A DNA stretch of 64,000 nucleotides from QWHO01 sp039809865 (GCA_039809865.1 JBDHVW010000020.1:35833-99832); one strand, 5' to 3'; counted from the first letter of the stretch, positions 50,563-58,673 are shown. Numbers and translations are program-made. Notes: a model not told the origin generated them from the sequence alone.

Positions 50563-50568
50563 GATCGC

Positions 50569-51666
50569 ATGATCGCCGGAGTCGGGCAGTACAGCCCTGT
50601 GTTCGCGCGGTGTGAGCGGCCTGTGAGCTCGGTGTCCTCGCCCCAGGTGGGGCCCACCGATAGCGTGCAGGTCTCCGCGCCGCCTGTAGTGAGCAAGCGC
50701 CCCGCCAGGGGTTTCGCCAGAACCGCCCTGAACAGCGCGGCCAACGCCTGTAAGGGAGCGCTCTTCGGGCCGGTGGCCCACTACGCCGGGAAGGCCGCCG
50801 CCGCGCTGGGCAAGACCCCCGCTCCGCGCAAGCCGAACATCCCTCCCAGCGAGCTCGGGCCCCTGCCGCACGCCACCCTGAAACGCCCGATCGTCTTCGT
50901 GGCCGGGTGGCACACCCGTCCCGACCGCTTCGGACCGGTGACCGAGAAGCTGACCGAGAACGGCTGCAATGGCGGAGCGGTCGGCTACATCAAGAGCGGA
51001 AAGGTCTACTCCGACCCGCACTGCACCGCCGAGCTGACCGCGCCTCCGAAGGACCTGAAAGTCTTCGTCAGCCTGCTCGAGAGCGCGTCCACGGCGCCCG
51101 ACGATGCCCAGCCCGAGTTCGCCCAGAACCTCCAGACCATTCAGCGCCTGACCGACGGCGCCACCATGGACATGATGCCCTTCAGCATGGGCGGCCTCGA
51201 GACGCGCGTCTGGATTGACCAGCACGAGCATCCCAATATGGGCAAGGTTCTCTTCCTGGCCACGCCCCACCAGGGCGCCGGCCTGGCCGGGCTGTCCCAT
51301 CACCTCCTCGAGGGCAAGAACCGTGGCTGGGACACCGACTGGCTCCTCGCGATCAAGCAGGTCACGCAGGAGGACAAAGGCTCGCTCGAGTGGCTCCGGC
51401 CGCACTCCGACAAGCGCGAGGACCTCAACAGCCGCTGGCCCCTCCAGAAGAGCCGCGTGGAAGACGTGCTGTGCCTCGGCTCGAACGGCAAGAAGACCGT
51501 GGGCACGCACGGGCTCTTGCGCAGGGGCGACGGGATGGTGCCCGAGCAGAGCCTCAAGCTCGAGGATACGGCGGTCGAGGTGCTCGACGAGAAGTGCGGC
51601 CACGGAGAGCTGATCCAGAGCCCCCAGGTCTACACGCGCATGTTGAGCTTCTTCGACTGGGCCTGA
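50569..51666 (+). CDS. Alpha/beta hydrolase (lipase/esterase-like), no signal peptide
   Basis: 365 residues. The first 95 residues are polar with a Ser/Val/Pro-rich leader (MIAGVGQYSPVFARCERPVS) and a helical segment (FARTALNSAANACKG). The hydrolase core starts at RPIVFVAGWHTRPDRFGPV. The nucleophile is Ser206 in MPFSMGGLET, where the usual GHSMGG is PFSMGG. LFLATPHQGAGLAG, RRGDGMVPEQS (Asp) and KCGHGEL (His) supply the rest of the triad. A lipase or esterase that acts after delivery to another compartment is possible. Downstream lies a 41-bp tandem repeat. Confidence 0.78.
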   Translation: MIAGVGQYSPVFARCERPVSSVSSPQVGPTDSVQVSAPPVVSKRPARGFARTALNSAANACKGALFGPVAHYAGKAAAALGKTPAPRKPNIPPSELGPLPHATLKRPIVFVAGWHTRPDRFGPVTEKLTENGCNGGAVGYIKSGKVYSDPHCTAELTAPPKDLKVFVSLLESASTAPDDAQPEFAQNLQTIQRLTDGATMDMMPFSMGGLETRVWIDQHEHPNMGKVLFLATPHQGAGLAGLSHHLLEGKNRGWDTDWLLAIKQVTQEDKGSLEWLRPHSDKREDLNSRWPLQKSRVEDVLCLGSNGKKTVGTHGLLRRGDGMVPEQSLKLEDTAVEVLDEKCGHGELIQSPQVYTRMLSFFDWA

Positions 51667-51678
51667 CCCCGGGAGATT

Positions 51679-51760
51679 CTACCCGGAATCGGTAGAATCT
51701 CGCCTTTGCGGGTAGACGTCTACCCGGTATCGGTAGAATCTCACTTTTCCGGGTAGACTG
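51679..51760. repeat. Two tandem copies of a 41-bp unit with inverted repeats
   Basis: Copies at 51679-51719 and 51720-51760 differ at only a few positions. Each starts CTACCCGGAATCGGTAGAAT (T for A at one position in copy 2) and ends GGGTAGAC. Inverted repeats GATTCTACC/GGTAGAATC (51675-51699) and a perfect GGGTAGAC/GTCTACCC palindrome (51710-51725) can form hairpins between the convergent hydrolase and JmjC genes. Copy 2 runs into the last codons of the JmjC gene. Confidence 0.9.
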
Positions 51761-52571
51761 ACTCCAGAGCGGTCGGACTCCGCGCCAGTTTCTCTAACTC
51801 GTTGGCCAGGGCTATCATCTCTTCGTTCTCGGAGGCGCGCAGGTAGCGCAGCACTCCTTCCAGATTGGTGTCGTTGCAGTAGTTGCCCGTGACGGACATC
51901 GAGGTCTCCAGAATGCGCGTCTGGTGCCACCAGCGCGAAGGCGTGAAAATCACGTCCCCCGGGCCCAGGGTGCAGACATATGGCTGGGCATCCGCCATCC
52001 GGGGAAACTTCGTCAGGTCCGGATTGAAAGCGTCCGGACGACCGTCGTAGACCGGAGCCTCGGGCTCGAACAGCACCCACTCTTTGCGGCCGGAGAGCTG
52101 CGCGTTCCAGGCCGCGGTGTGGCCCACGTCCACATGGAGCCGGAAGCCCGACCCCGGTGGGCCCATGAAAATCCACAGCAGCCGGGGGCGCAGCTCGACC
52201 GGGACCCGCACGATGTAGTCCTCCGCGAAGTAACGCGGCAGCGTGAAGTCGGACAAGAGCTCCGGGCAATCCACCGTGAAGTCCCAACTGGTCAAATACC
52301 AGGGGCGCTCCTCCGTGGTGGATTGCATGTAGCGCACGTACTCGTCCAGGGACATCTTCACGGGGAGCTCCGTCTTGCGGGCCGCCCGACCCACCGTGAC
52401 GCGCAAGTGGCCATATTGCGAGCGAAAGAACGAGGGGGTCCACCGGGAAGCGGCCGGCCACGAGGTCGCCAGATCCTCGATGACGACCGGGATGCCCGGC
52501 CGGCCGTAGGCGGCGGTGAACTCCTCGTCGCTCAGGTTGCGGCGGCGATCGACGGGAAGGGGAGTGCGCAT
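51741..52571 (-). CDS. JmjC/cupin-8 type Fe(II)/2-oxoglutarate oxygenase
   Basis: 276 residues with GAGGAAA upstream. Cupin-8 hallmarks are RPGIPVVIEDLATSWPA at the start, WYLTSWDF, then WIFMGPPGSGFRLHVDVGHT with the metal-binding His146-x-Asp148, WVLFEPEAP, and DVIFTPSRWWHQTRILETS with His216. The HxD...H triad for Fe(II) is intact. These enzymes hydroxylate proteins or small substrates such as ribosomal proteins or transcription factors; the substrate here is unknown. The last codons overlap the 41-bp repeat. Confidence 0.88.
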   Translation of the reverse strand: MRTPLPVDRRRNLSDEEFTAAYGRPGIPVVIEDLATSWPAASRWTPSFFRSQYGHLRVTVGRAARKTELPVKMSLDEYVRYMQSTTEERPWYLTSWDFTVDCPELLSDFTLPRYFAEDYIVRVPVELRPRLLWIFMGPPGSGFRLHVDVGHTAAWNAQLSGRKEWVLFEPEAPVYDGRPDAFNPDLTKFPRMADAQPYVCTLGPGDVIFTPSRWWHQTRILETSMSVTGNYCNDTNLEGVLRYLRASENEEMIALANELEKLARSPTALESVYPEK

Positions 52572-52619
52572 GGTCTTGGAATTTCCTCACGCGAAAGATT
52601 CGATCCTGGGAGCGGCAAA

Positions 52620-53033
52620 GTGGAAAAGAGTGAAGCCTGGCGCGCTTTGAGCCAGGTGACGGGGGAGAAGCTGGGCGAGGGGACGGCGTCGCAAGACGTC
52701 AGCTTCAGCTTCCGTCTGCTCGAATGCGAATGTGGGGAGACCGTCCTCGTCCCCCGGCTCGAGCACGAGCCCAGCAGCGACCCGGCCGACTTCATCGGAG
52801 CCATGTACATCCGCTGCGTCGAGTGCGGGCGGGAATCGCTCCAGTTGGAGATCACCAGCGACAAGCACGCCCACCGCATCAAGGAGGAGCCTGCCTGCGC
52901 CCGGTGCGGAGGGCGCGCCTTCCACCTGGGCTCCTGCGACCGTTACGAGGACGGCGGATTCTTTGACTGCGGCATCGTCATGGGCTACTGCCCGAAGTGC
53001 CAGGAGAGCCAGACGATCCTCAAGACCGACTGA
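52620..53033 (+). CDS. Zinc-ribbon protein, hypothetical
   Basis: 137 residues from GTG 52620. Four pairs of Cys are spaced as zinc ribbons: LECECGE, IRCVECGRES, PACARCGGRAFHLGSCD and GYCPKCQES. An N-terminal basic helix (VEKSEAWRALSQVTGEKLG) precedes them. It is cytosolic with no DNA-binding domain beyond the ribbons. The gene diverges from the JmjC gene with 48 bp between starts, and the two might be functionally linked. It is probably a nucleic-acid or protein-binding zinc protein. Confidence 0.7.
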   Translation: MEKSEAWRALSQVTGEKLGEGTASQDVSFSFRLLECECGETVLVPRLEHEPSSDPADFIGAMYIRCVECGRESLQLEITSDKHAHRIKEEPACARCGGRAFHLGSCDRYEDGGFFDCGIVMGYCPKCQESQTILKTD

Positions 53034-53102
53034 CGTTCAGAACACTTTCAGGGTGCCTCGGTAGGATGTTCACACAGCAGAAACATCGGAGGTCCCGCCG
53101 CA

Positions 53103-53843
53103 ATGAATGTCACGATGACTGGTCCGAACGCCGCGAATCACTGGCAGCCCCAGGTCCGCAACTACGAGCCCCCGCAGCAGAACGGGGCGCCCCAGCAGAC
53201 CGACGGCTACACCTCCGGCGGCGGACGCTCGACGGTCGACACCATCAGCCGTTATACGGCCCTCGGCGCCACGGCGCTGACCGTTACGGCCCTGTGCGGC
53301 GCCTCGGACGCGGTGCTCCAGGCGATCGGTGTTCCCGTGGCCCTGGGCGGGCTGGCCGCGGTGGCCCTGACCTTCGTCAACAAGGACAACAGCTTCGGTG
53401 CCCTCAAAGCGGGCGGCAACAAGACCGATATGGCGGCGCGCATCACCGCGTTCAGCATGGCGGCCACCGGGATCTCGGCCGCTCTGGGTGGCGGCGACGC
53501 AGCGACCGGCCTGGTGGCGCTGCCCGGCCTCTTGGGCGGCCCGACCACCGCGGTGATGTGGGCGCTCGAGAAGCGCGGTCAGAGCAAGATTCCCCAGGCC
53601 TGGCAGCCCCCGCAGGGCCCCGCCCAGCAGCCGCAGCAGCCGACCTGGGCTCCGCCCCAGCAGGTTCAGGGCCAGCCGCCCACCTGGGCGCCGCCCCAGG
53701 GCCAGTGGCAGCCCCCGGCCCAGTTCGGCACGAATCAGCCGGCGCCGCCGCAGGTTGGCAGCAACCAGGGCGCCCCGGTCCAGTTCGGAGCGGGCGACGC
53801 CCGGCCGCAGCAGCAGCAGGCTCAGCCGCCGGTTACCTTCTAA
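53103..53843 (+). CDS. Membrane protein with Gln/Pro-rich tail
   Basis: 246 residues with GGAGG 12 bases upstream. The polar leader (MNVTMTGPNAANHWQPQVRN) is followed by about 110 residues with three or four small-residue helices (YTALGATALTVTALCGASDA, VPVALGGLAAVALTFVNKDN, ATGISAALGGGDAATGLVAL). The C-terminal 80 residues are disordered with Gln/Pro repeats (QPTWAPPQQVQGQPPTWAPP). The helices resemble the glycine-zipper protein at 15916 in style but not in sequence. No family is recognised. Confidence 0.7.
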   Translation: MNVTMTGPNAANHWQPQVRNYEPPQQNGAPQQTDGYTSGGGRSTVDTISRYTALGATALTVTALCGASDAVLQAIGVPVALGGLAAVALTFVNKDNSFGALKAGGNKTDMAARITAFSMAATGISAALGGGDAATGLVALPGLLGGPTTAVMWALEKRGQSKIPQAWQPPQGPAQQPQQPTWAPPQQVQGQPPTWAPPQGQWQPPAQFGTNQPAPPQVGSNQGAPVQFGAGDARPQQQQAQPPVTF

Positions 53844-53846
53844 AGG

Positions 53847-54515
53847 CTATTCGCAGTCCCGCTCGGGCTGCAAGCTCGCATACATGCCCACCAGGCGCGC
53901 GATGAGCACGGCCGGGTAAAGCTGGCCGACCCACATCTCCAGCACCGAGACGGCGCGCGCCATGCCGGAAACCGGCAGAATGTCGCCGAAACCGACCGAG
54001 GTCAACACGGTGGTGCTGAAATAGAGCGCGTCCAGGATGCTGAACGGCAGCGGGGGATGGCGATGGATGGCCCCCGTGACGGCACCCGGCTGCAGCGCAT
54101 CGGCCAGCAAGTAGAGCACGGCGAAGGTCGCCGACAACATCATGTAGGCCGCGATGGAAGTGTAGATCGTGTCGGCCGTCACGTGCCGCGCCGCCAGGAT
54201 GTGGTGGATCAGCAGCAGGCAGAGCATCAGGTAGAACAGGGCCCCCATGGCCAGGTTGGCCACCATCACGGGCCAGGTCGGGAAAAGCATCATCGTGACC
54301 GACCCGATTACGGTCAGAATGAGCAGCACCAGAGCGATGCGCAGGTGGGACGGGCGGCGCGACACGGCATAGACACCGGAAGCGAGCACGGCCGTGATCA
54401 ACAGGCGGGCCACGAGATGACCCACCAGCGACTCGGTGTCCGAGATGAACGGACCGAGAATCACCAGCAACCCGATACTCCAGACCAGAAAGGCGGAGCG
54501 CGATTTCCCGAACAT
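53847..54515 (-). CDS. Potassium-channel-like ion channel
   Basis: 222 residues. Six hydrophobic segments are predicted; the last two flank a pore loop FSTTVLTSVGFGDILPVSGM, whose SVGFGD matches the K+ selectivity filter. There is no voltage-sensor Arg array or cytosolic regulatory domain. Length and layout match small two-pore-helix or KcsA-like channels with extra N-terminal helices. It lies next to the thioredoxin gene (42 bp) on the same strand. No ribosome site stands out, so translation may depend on the trxA transcript. Confidence 0.85.
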   Translation of the reverse strand: MFGKSRSAFLVWSIGLLVILGPFISDTESLVGHLVARLLITAVLASGVYAVSRRPSHLRIALVLLILTVIGSVTMMLFPTWPVMVANLAMGALFYLMLCLLLIHHILAARHVTADTIYTSIAAYMMLSATFAVLYLLADALQPGAVTGAIHRHPPLPFSILDALYFSTTVLTSVGFGDILPVSGMARAVSVLEMWVGQLYPAVLIARLVGMYASLQPERDCE

Positions 54516-54557
54516 GCGTTCGGAGTTTCGCCGGGGAGCTGGTGATCCCCTTGAGGG

Positions 54558-54890
54558 TCAGGCGGCCTGGCTGAGAGCCTTTTCCAGGTGGGCGGCCAGG
54601 ACGTCGGCATCGGCAAAGCCGGTCCGACCATCGATCGGTCTTCCGTCCTTGAACAGGAACAACTGGGGGATGCCGCGGATCTTGAGCTGGTTGGCCAGCT
54701 CCTGATTGGAGTCGACATCCACCTTCACGACCTTCACGCGGCCGGCGAAGCGCTCCGCCACCTTCTCGAGCTCGGGAGCGAGCGCGCGGCAGGGGGGGCA
54801 CCACGTGGCCCAGAAGTCGACCAGGACCGGGATCGGCGATTGCAGCACCTCGGTGGCGAACTGAGACTGATTGACAGCGGTAACGGACAT
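54558..54890 (-). CDS. trxA: Thioredoxin
   Basis: 110 residues with GGAAGG upstream. The thioredoxin fold is complete (VLVDFWATWCPPCRALAPEL, VKVVKVDVDSNQELANQLKI, RGIPQLFLFKDGRPI). The active site is WCPPC (Cys31, Cys34) instead of the canonical WCGPC, which is found in some thioredoxin subfamilies and raises the redox potential in model proteins. It reduces disulphides in the cytosol. It diverges from the sigma-factor gene across a 31-bp gap, so their promoters overlap. Confidence 0.93.
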   Translation of the reverse strand: MSVTAVNQSQFATEVLQSPIPVLVDFWATWCPPCRALAPELEKVAERFAGRVKVVKVDVDSNQELANQLKIRGIPQLFLFKDGRPIDGRTGFADADVLAAHLEKALSQAA

Positions 54891-54921
54891 TCTGAGAAAA
54901 ACCTTCCTTTCACCCGTTTAG

Positions 54922-55506
54922 ATGCAAGAACCGCCCGAAGGATTCAGACACGACGACAAGCTGGTCGAGCTCGCCTCGGCTGGCGATTACGCCTCGTTCG
55001 AAGAGCTGGTGGGACGGCACGCCAGTGGCGTCTACCACCTGGGGCTCAAGATGCTCCACAACGCCGCCGACGCTGAGGAAGTGCTGCAGGACACGTTCCT
55101 ATCCGCCTACACCCACCTCAAGGATTTCCGCCGCCAGTCCAGCTTCAAGACGTGGCTCTACCGGATCGCCGCCAACCAGGCCCTCACCCGCCTGCGTAAG
55201 GACAAGAAGAAGCTCGAGCTCTGGTTGGACGAGGAGAAGGGCTTCGACCTCCCCGCCACCGACTGGACCACCGATCCCGAGACGATGGCCGAGCACGAGG
55301 AGTTGCGCCGGCGGCTGGTCCAGGCCGTGGACCAGCTTCCTCCCGCCTACCGCGCCGTCTTCTGGCTTCGCGACGTGGAGGGGCTCAGCACTCAGGAGGT
55401 CGCCGACGTGCTCGACCTCGAGATTCCCAACGTCAAAACGCGGCTCTTGAGGGCGCGGCTGAAGCTGCGCGAGCTGCTCTCCGACTACGTGGGGGTGACG
55501 CAATGA
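54922..55506 (+). CDS. ECF-type RNA polymerase sigma factor
   Basis: 194 residues. Region 2 (about 26-95) has FEELVGRHASGVYHLGLKML, NAADAEEVLQDTFLSAYTHL and FKTWLYRIAANQALTRLRKD, which bind core polymerase and the -10. Region 4 (about 130-190) has LPPAYRAVFWLRDVEGLSTQ, EVADVLDLEIPNVKTRLLRA for the -35. There is no region 1.1 or 3, so it is an ECF (SigW/RpoE-like) factor. It overlaps the anti-sigma gene by four bases (ATGA), the normal arrangement for paired control. Confidence 0.92.
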   Translation: MQEPPEGFRHDDKLVELASAGDYASFEELVGRHASGVYHLGLKMLHNAADAEEVLQDTFLSAYTHLKDFRRQSSFKTWLYRIAANQALTRLRKDKKKLELWLDEEKGFDLPATDWTTDPETMAEHEELRRRLVQAVDQLPPAYRAVFWLRDVEGLSTQEVADVLDLEIPNVKTRLLRARLKLRELLSDYVGVTQ

Positions 55507-55742
55507 CTTGCGAGAAGCTCAAGAAGGCTCTGGCCGATTTCCTGGATGGAGAGCTCGAAGCCGAGCTGTGCGCGGCCATCGAGCGCCATATGCAAGAGTG
55601 TCCCGACTGCGAGATCGTGGTCAGCGCGACCCGCCGCACTCTCATGCTCTATCGCGGCCAGTCCCTCTACGTGGAGTTGCCCGTCGAAGTGCGCGAGCGG
55701 CTGACCGTACGCCTGCGGAGGACCCTGCAAGACGGAAGGTGA
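55503..55742 (+). CDS. Soluble zinc-finger anti-sigma factor
   Basis: 79 residues. The ZAS/zf-HC2 motif is CEKLKKALADFLDGELEAEL followed by IERHMQECPDC (His-x3-Cys-x2-Cys). There is no transmembrane helix, so it is of the cytosolic, redox-sensitive type (RsrA-like) rather than membrane-spanning. It probably holds the upstream sigma factor and releases it when the Cys are oxidised. Its neighbour, the divergent thioredoxin, could be part of that circuit (inference). ATGA overlap with the sigma gene gives coupled synthesis. Confidence 0.9.
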   Translation: MTCEKLKKALADFLDGELEAELCAAIERHMQECPDCEIVVSATRRTLMLYRGQSLYVELPVEVRERLTVRLRRTLQDGR

Positions 55743-55752
55743 AATCCCCCGG

Positions 55753-56313
55753 GTGACCGACCGCCTGCGCAAGATCGACTTCCCGGCCGTGCTTTATCCG
55801 GGAGTGTACATGACCGTCCATGTCGGGGAGCCCTGTCTGCCGGGCCTGGAGTTGCTGACCCCGGGCGAGGTCCTGGTGATGCGCCCCGAAGGGCATCCGC
55901 TGTTGGGTTGTCTGGTGCGCCTCGACTTCATCCAGCAGATGGCCCACGGCGCCAACTACAAATTCGGCGGCTTGCACCGCGTGGTCTTCGAGAATGACGG
56001 ACCCTGGGCGGTGGAGGTGCAGACGTGCCCCGACCGCAACAACGACCATCCCGAGGTGCTCGAGCATTATCAGCGGTTGGGGACGCTGATCCGGCAGGTT
56101 CCCGGGCTGCCCGGCGACCTGCAGAAACTTCACCTGCGCGCCCGGCCTGGCATCTGGATGGACCTGCTCACGTTCAACCTGCCGCTCTCCCAGCCCGCCC
56201 GGGTTTGGATGCTGGCCCAGACCGACGTGCTGCAGCGCGCGCAGCGTCTGGTCGCGGCGCTGGAGAATTACCGGCCGTCGGAGAAGCCCCCCGCCAAGGT
56301 CTACGCCAACTGA
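55753..56313 (+). CDS. LON substrate-binding-domain-only protein
   Basis: 186 residues from GTG 55753, 10 bases after the anti-sigma stop. The beginning (IDFPAVLYPGVYMTVHVGEP) resembles the N-terminal LON (PUA-like) domain. Then come GCLVRLDFIQQMAHGANYKF, LRARPGIWMDLLTFNLPLSQ and the helical ARVWMLAQTDVLQRAQRLVA that matches the Lon N-domain helical arm. No ATPase or protease domain is present. Similar stand-alone domains are thought to capture substrates or act as adaptors. It is part of an operon with the sigma/anti-sigma pair and the following lipoprotein. Confidence 0.6.
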   Translation: MTDRLRKIDFPAVLYPGVYMTVHVGEPCLPGLELLTPGEVLVMRPEGHPLLGCLVRLDFIQQMAHGANYKFGGLHRVVFENDGPWAVEVQTCPDRNNDHPEVLEHYQRLGTLIRQVPGLPGDLQKLHLRARPGIWMDLLTFNLPLSQPARVWMLAQTDVLQRAQRLVAALENYRPSEKPPAKVYAN

Positions 56314-58673
56314 GACGCTACCTGCTGGCGATCGGCACGGCCCTGGCCCTTTTCGGGTGCGGGGGATCCTCCGGACCCGTCAATGACGACGGAGCCGTCG
56401 CCGCTCAAGAGGTCGTCCAGGTTTCCAATTTGCGGGTGCTGGTGCAGAATCTCCCCGCCGAGACAGCCACGGCTGCGATCGAGGTGCGCGCTCTCGAGAC
56501 CGACGAGGTGCTGGCTCAGGCCACGCTCGACCTCCCGGCTCAGTCCGAGTTCCTCTTTCAGGCGCTCCCGGGCAGCAGCGTAAGGCTGATGGTCAACGCA
56601 TTCGACGCTCAGGGCAACCGGCTCGGCCTCTCCGACCAGGAGGTCGCGCTGAACGGCTCGACCGTCGAGGTTACGGTGTCCGAGCTCGCCCTGGTAGGGC
56701 AGACGCGCGAGATTGGCCTGATCAGCCAGAATCAGGCCGGGGCCAACGGCGCCAGCTCGCAACCGGCTCTGAGCTCGGACGGCAATTTCGTGGCTTTTGC
56801 CTCGGCGGCCACCAACCTCGTGCCGGGCACGCCGCCCCCGACTGGAACCGTGCGCATTTTCCGGAAGAACCGCGCCACGGGCGAAGTCAAGGTCGTCTCC
56901 TCGGGACCGCTCGACAGCGAGCCGGACATTTCCGGCGATGGCCGCTTCGTCGTCTACGCCCAGCAGGATGGGGGAGTGTTCCTGCGCGACCTGGTCCAGC
57001 CGCGCGGGGCCCGCTTCTTCATTCCCAAGGCCGTCACGGTCGGCACCAATACGATCAATTTCGTCCTCGGGGACGAGCCGCGGATCTCGGAGGACGGCAG
57101 TCTCGTCATCCTGCGGGGCAGCAGCGGTGGGAGTCCGAACCAGATTCTTCTCTTCGACGTCGTCACCGCGACCGGGACCCTGATCACCAGGACCTCCACG
57201 GACACCCAATCCGGCAACTTCTCGCACCCGTCCATCACGCCTGACGCCGGCCAGATCTTCTTCTCCTCGTCCGGAAACGATCGCGTTCCGGCGGGAGTCG
57301 TCGTTTTCAACCGGGCCACGGGACAGTTTGCCCGGCTGCTGGATCAACCTTCCGCCTTTGCCTGCGCGGTCTCGCGGGACGGCAACCTGGTGGCGGTGCA
57401 CAGCCAGGACCACCGTCTCCTGCTGCTCGACCGGGCCGCCGGGACGACGACGGAGATTCCTCGCCCGAACTCGTTTGCCGCTGTAGGCGCCCCATCTCTC
57501 TCGGCCGACGGGCGATTCCTCACCTTCGCTTCGTCGCGCAGCGATCTGGTCTCCAACGATGGCAATGCGCGCACCGATGTCTTCGTCCTGGACCGCGTGA
57601 CCGGCGTCATCAGCCGGGTCAACCTCTCCAACGACCAGATGGCGGTCGAAGGGGGGGTCGTGACCGATACCGGAAGCCCGGCCGTGCCTGCCCGCGACGG
57701 ACCCGTGGTGGCCCGCAATGGGAGCCGCATCGCCTTTGCCAGCAACGACTCGCTGCTCGTTCGGTCGGACAATAACGCGGCCACCGACGTTTTTACCACC
57801 ATTGTTCCCACTCCCGGCAAGCTGTATGTCGCCAATGAAGGCAATGCGATCTTGCGCTTCGATGACGTCGTGACGATTCGGAACGGACTTCCCGTACCGA
57901 CCGCCGTCATCACCAGCGCCGCATTCGAGCCGCGGGTCAAGCAGGTCGTTCTGGACGTGGCCAACGATCGCCTGTACGTGCTGTCAGGCGACTTCCTGGG
58001 GACCTCGAAAGTTCATCAGCTCGAGCGAGCCAGCACTTTGAATGGGTCGGTGACCCCCGCGCGCACGCTTCAATTCATCTCGGACGGGACTTTGTTTCTG
58101 CTCAACGCCACCCGCGACGAGTTGATCACCTCGCACTCCACGTTCGGACCCGCGTCGACCCTGGGGACCACCAGCGGTTTCTTACTCGCGGGCGGCGAGT
58201 TGTCGGCCGCGGTGCTCAGCGAGCGCTTCCGCGACATCATCTTCGTGGGTAAGCTCAGCTCGCTGGCAATCCACGACTTCGGCAGGACGACGACCACCCT
58301 GTTGGGTCGTCCCGTGGGTCTGGCGCTCGACCTGTCACCCGCGGGCACGCCTGGCCGCAACAACGCCAATTTGATAGCGCTTTCGCTACCCCGAGCCGAG
58401 GATGGCCTGACGACCAATAGCCTGGCGCGGTACGCCGGCAACCTCGATGCCGCGCCCGGACTGCAACAACTGGTGATCGGCGCGAACGCAGTCCTGGACC
58501 AGCCCGGCACTCTGGGGCCCCTGTTGGTCGACCATTTCACGGGCGATATCTATGCCAGCGTGGGCAAGCGAATCAACGTCTTCCCAACCGGGGCCGATGG
58601 AAACGTGGTGCCCGCGCGGGGGATTCGCTTCAACGGCGACCTGACGAGCTTTGCACTGGACCGTACCCGTTAG
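56310..58673 (+). CDS. Propeller lipoprotein (PD40/TolB-like), CTG start
   Basis: 787 residues. The only start that gives a proper lipoprotein signal is CTG 56310, overlapping the upstream TGA by four bases (CTGA). It yields RRYLLAIGTALALFGCGGSS with the lipobox Cys at about 17. AAGG lies nine bases before it. PD40 blades follow (SQPALSSDGNFVAFASAATN, SEPDISGDGRFVVYAQQDGG, APSLSADGRFLTFASSRSDL), then a second propeller (about 470-780) with GKLYVANEGNAILRFDDVVT. It is a cell-envelope protein that binds or senses something in the periplasm or outside. No enzyme motif is seen. Confidence 0.8.
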   Translation: MRRYLLAIGTALALFGCGGSSGPVNDDGAVAAQEVVQVSNLRVLVQNLPAETATAAIEVRALETDEVLAQATLDLPAQSEFLFQALPGSSVRLMVNAFDAQGNRLGLSDQEVALNGSTVEVTVSELALVGQTREIGLISQNQAGANGASSQPALSSDGNFVAFASAATNLVPGTPPPTGTVRIFRKNRATGEVKVVSSGPLDSEPDISGDGRFVVYAQQDGGVFLRDLVQPRGARFFIPKAVTVGTNTINFVLGDEPRISEDGSLVILRGSSGGSPNQILLFDVVTATGTLITRTSTDTQSGNFSHPSITPDAGQIFFSSSGNDRVPAGVVVFNRATGQFARLLDQPSAFACAVSRDGNLVAVHSQDHRLLLLDRAAGTTTEIPRPNSFAAVGAPSLSADGRFLTFASSRSDLVSNDGNARTDVFVLDRVTGVISRVNLSNDQMAVEGGVVTDTGSPAVPARDGPVVARNGSRIAFASNDSLLVRSDNNAATDVFTTIVPTPGKLYVANEGNAILRFDDVVTIRNGLPVPTAVITSAAFEPRVKQVVLDVANDRLYVLSGDFLGTSKVHQLERASTLNGSVTPARTLQFISDGTLFLLNATRDELITSHSTFGPASTLGTTSGFLLAGGELSAAVLSERFRDIIFVGKLSSLAIHDFGRTTTTLLGRPVGLALDLSPAGTPGRNNANLIALSLPRAEDGLTTNSLARYAGNLDAAPGLQQLVIGANAVLDQPGTLGPLLVDHFTGDIYASVGKRINVFPTGADGNVVPARGIRFNGDLTSFALDRTR

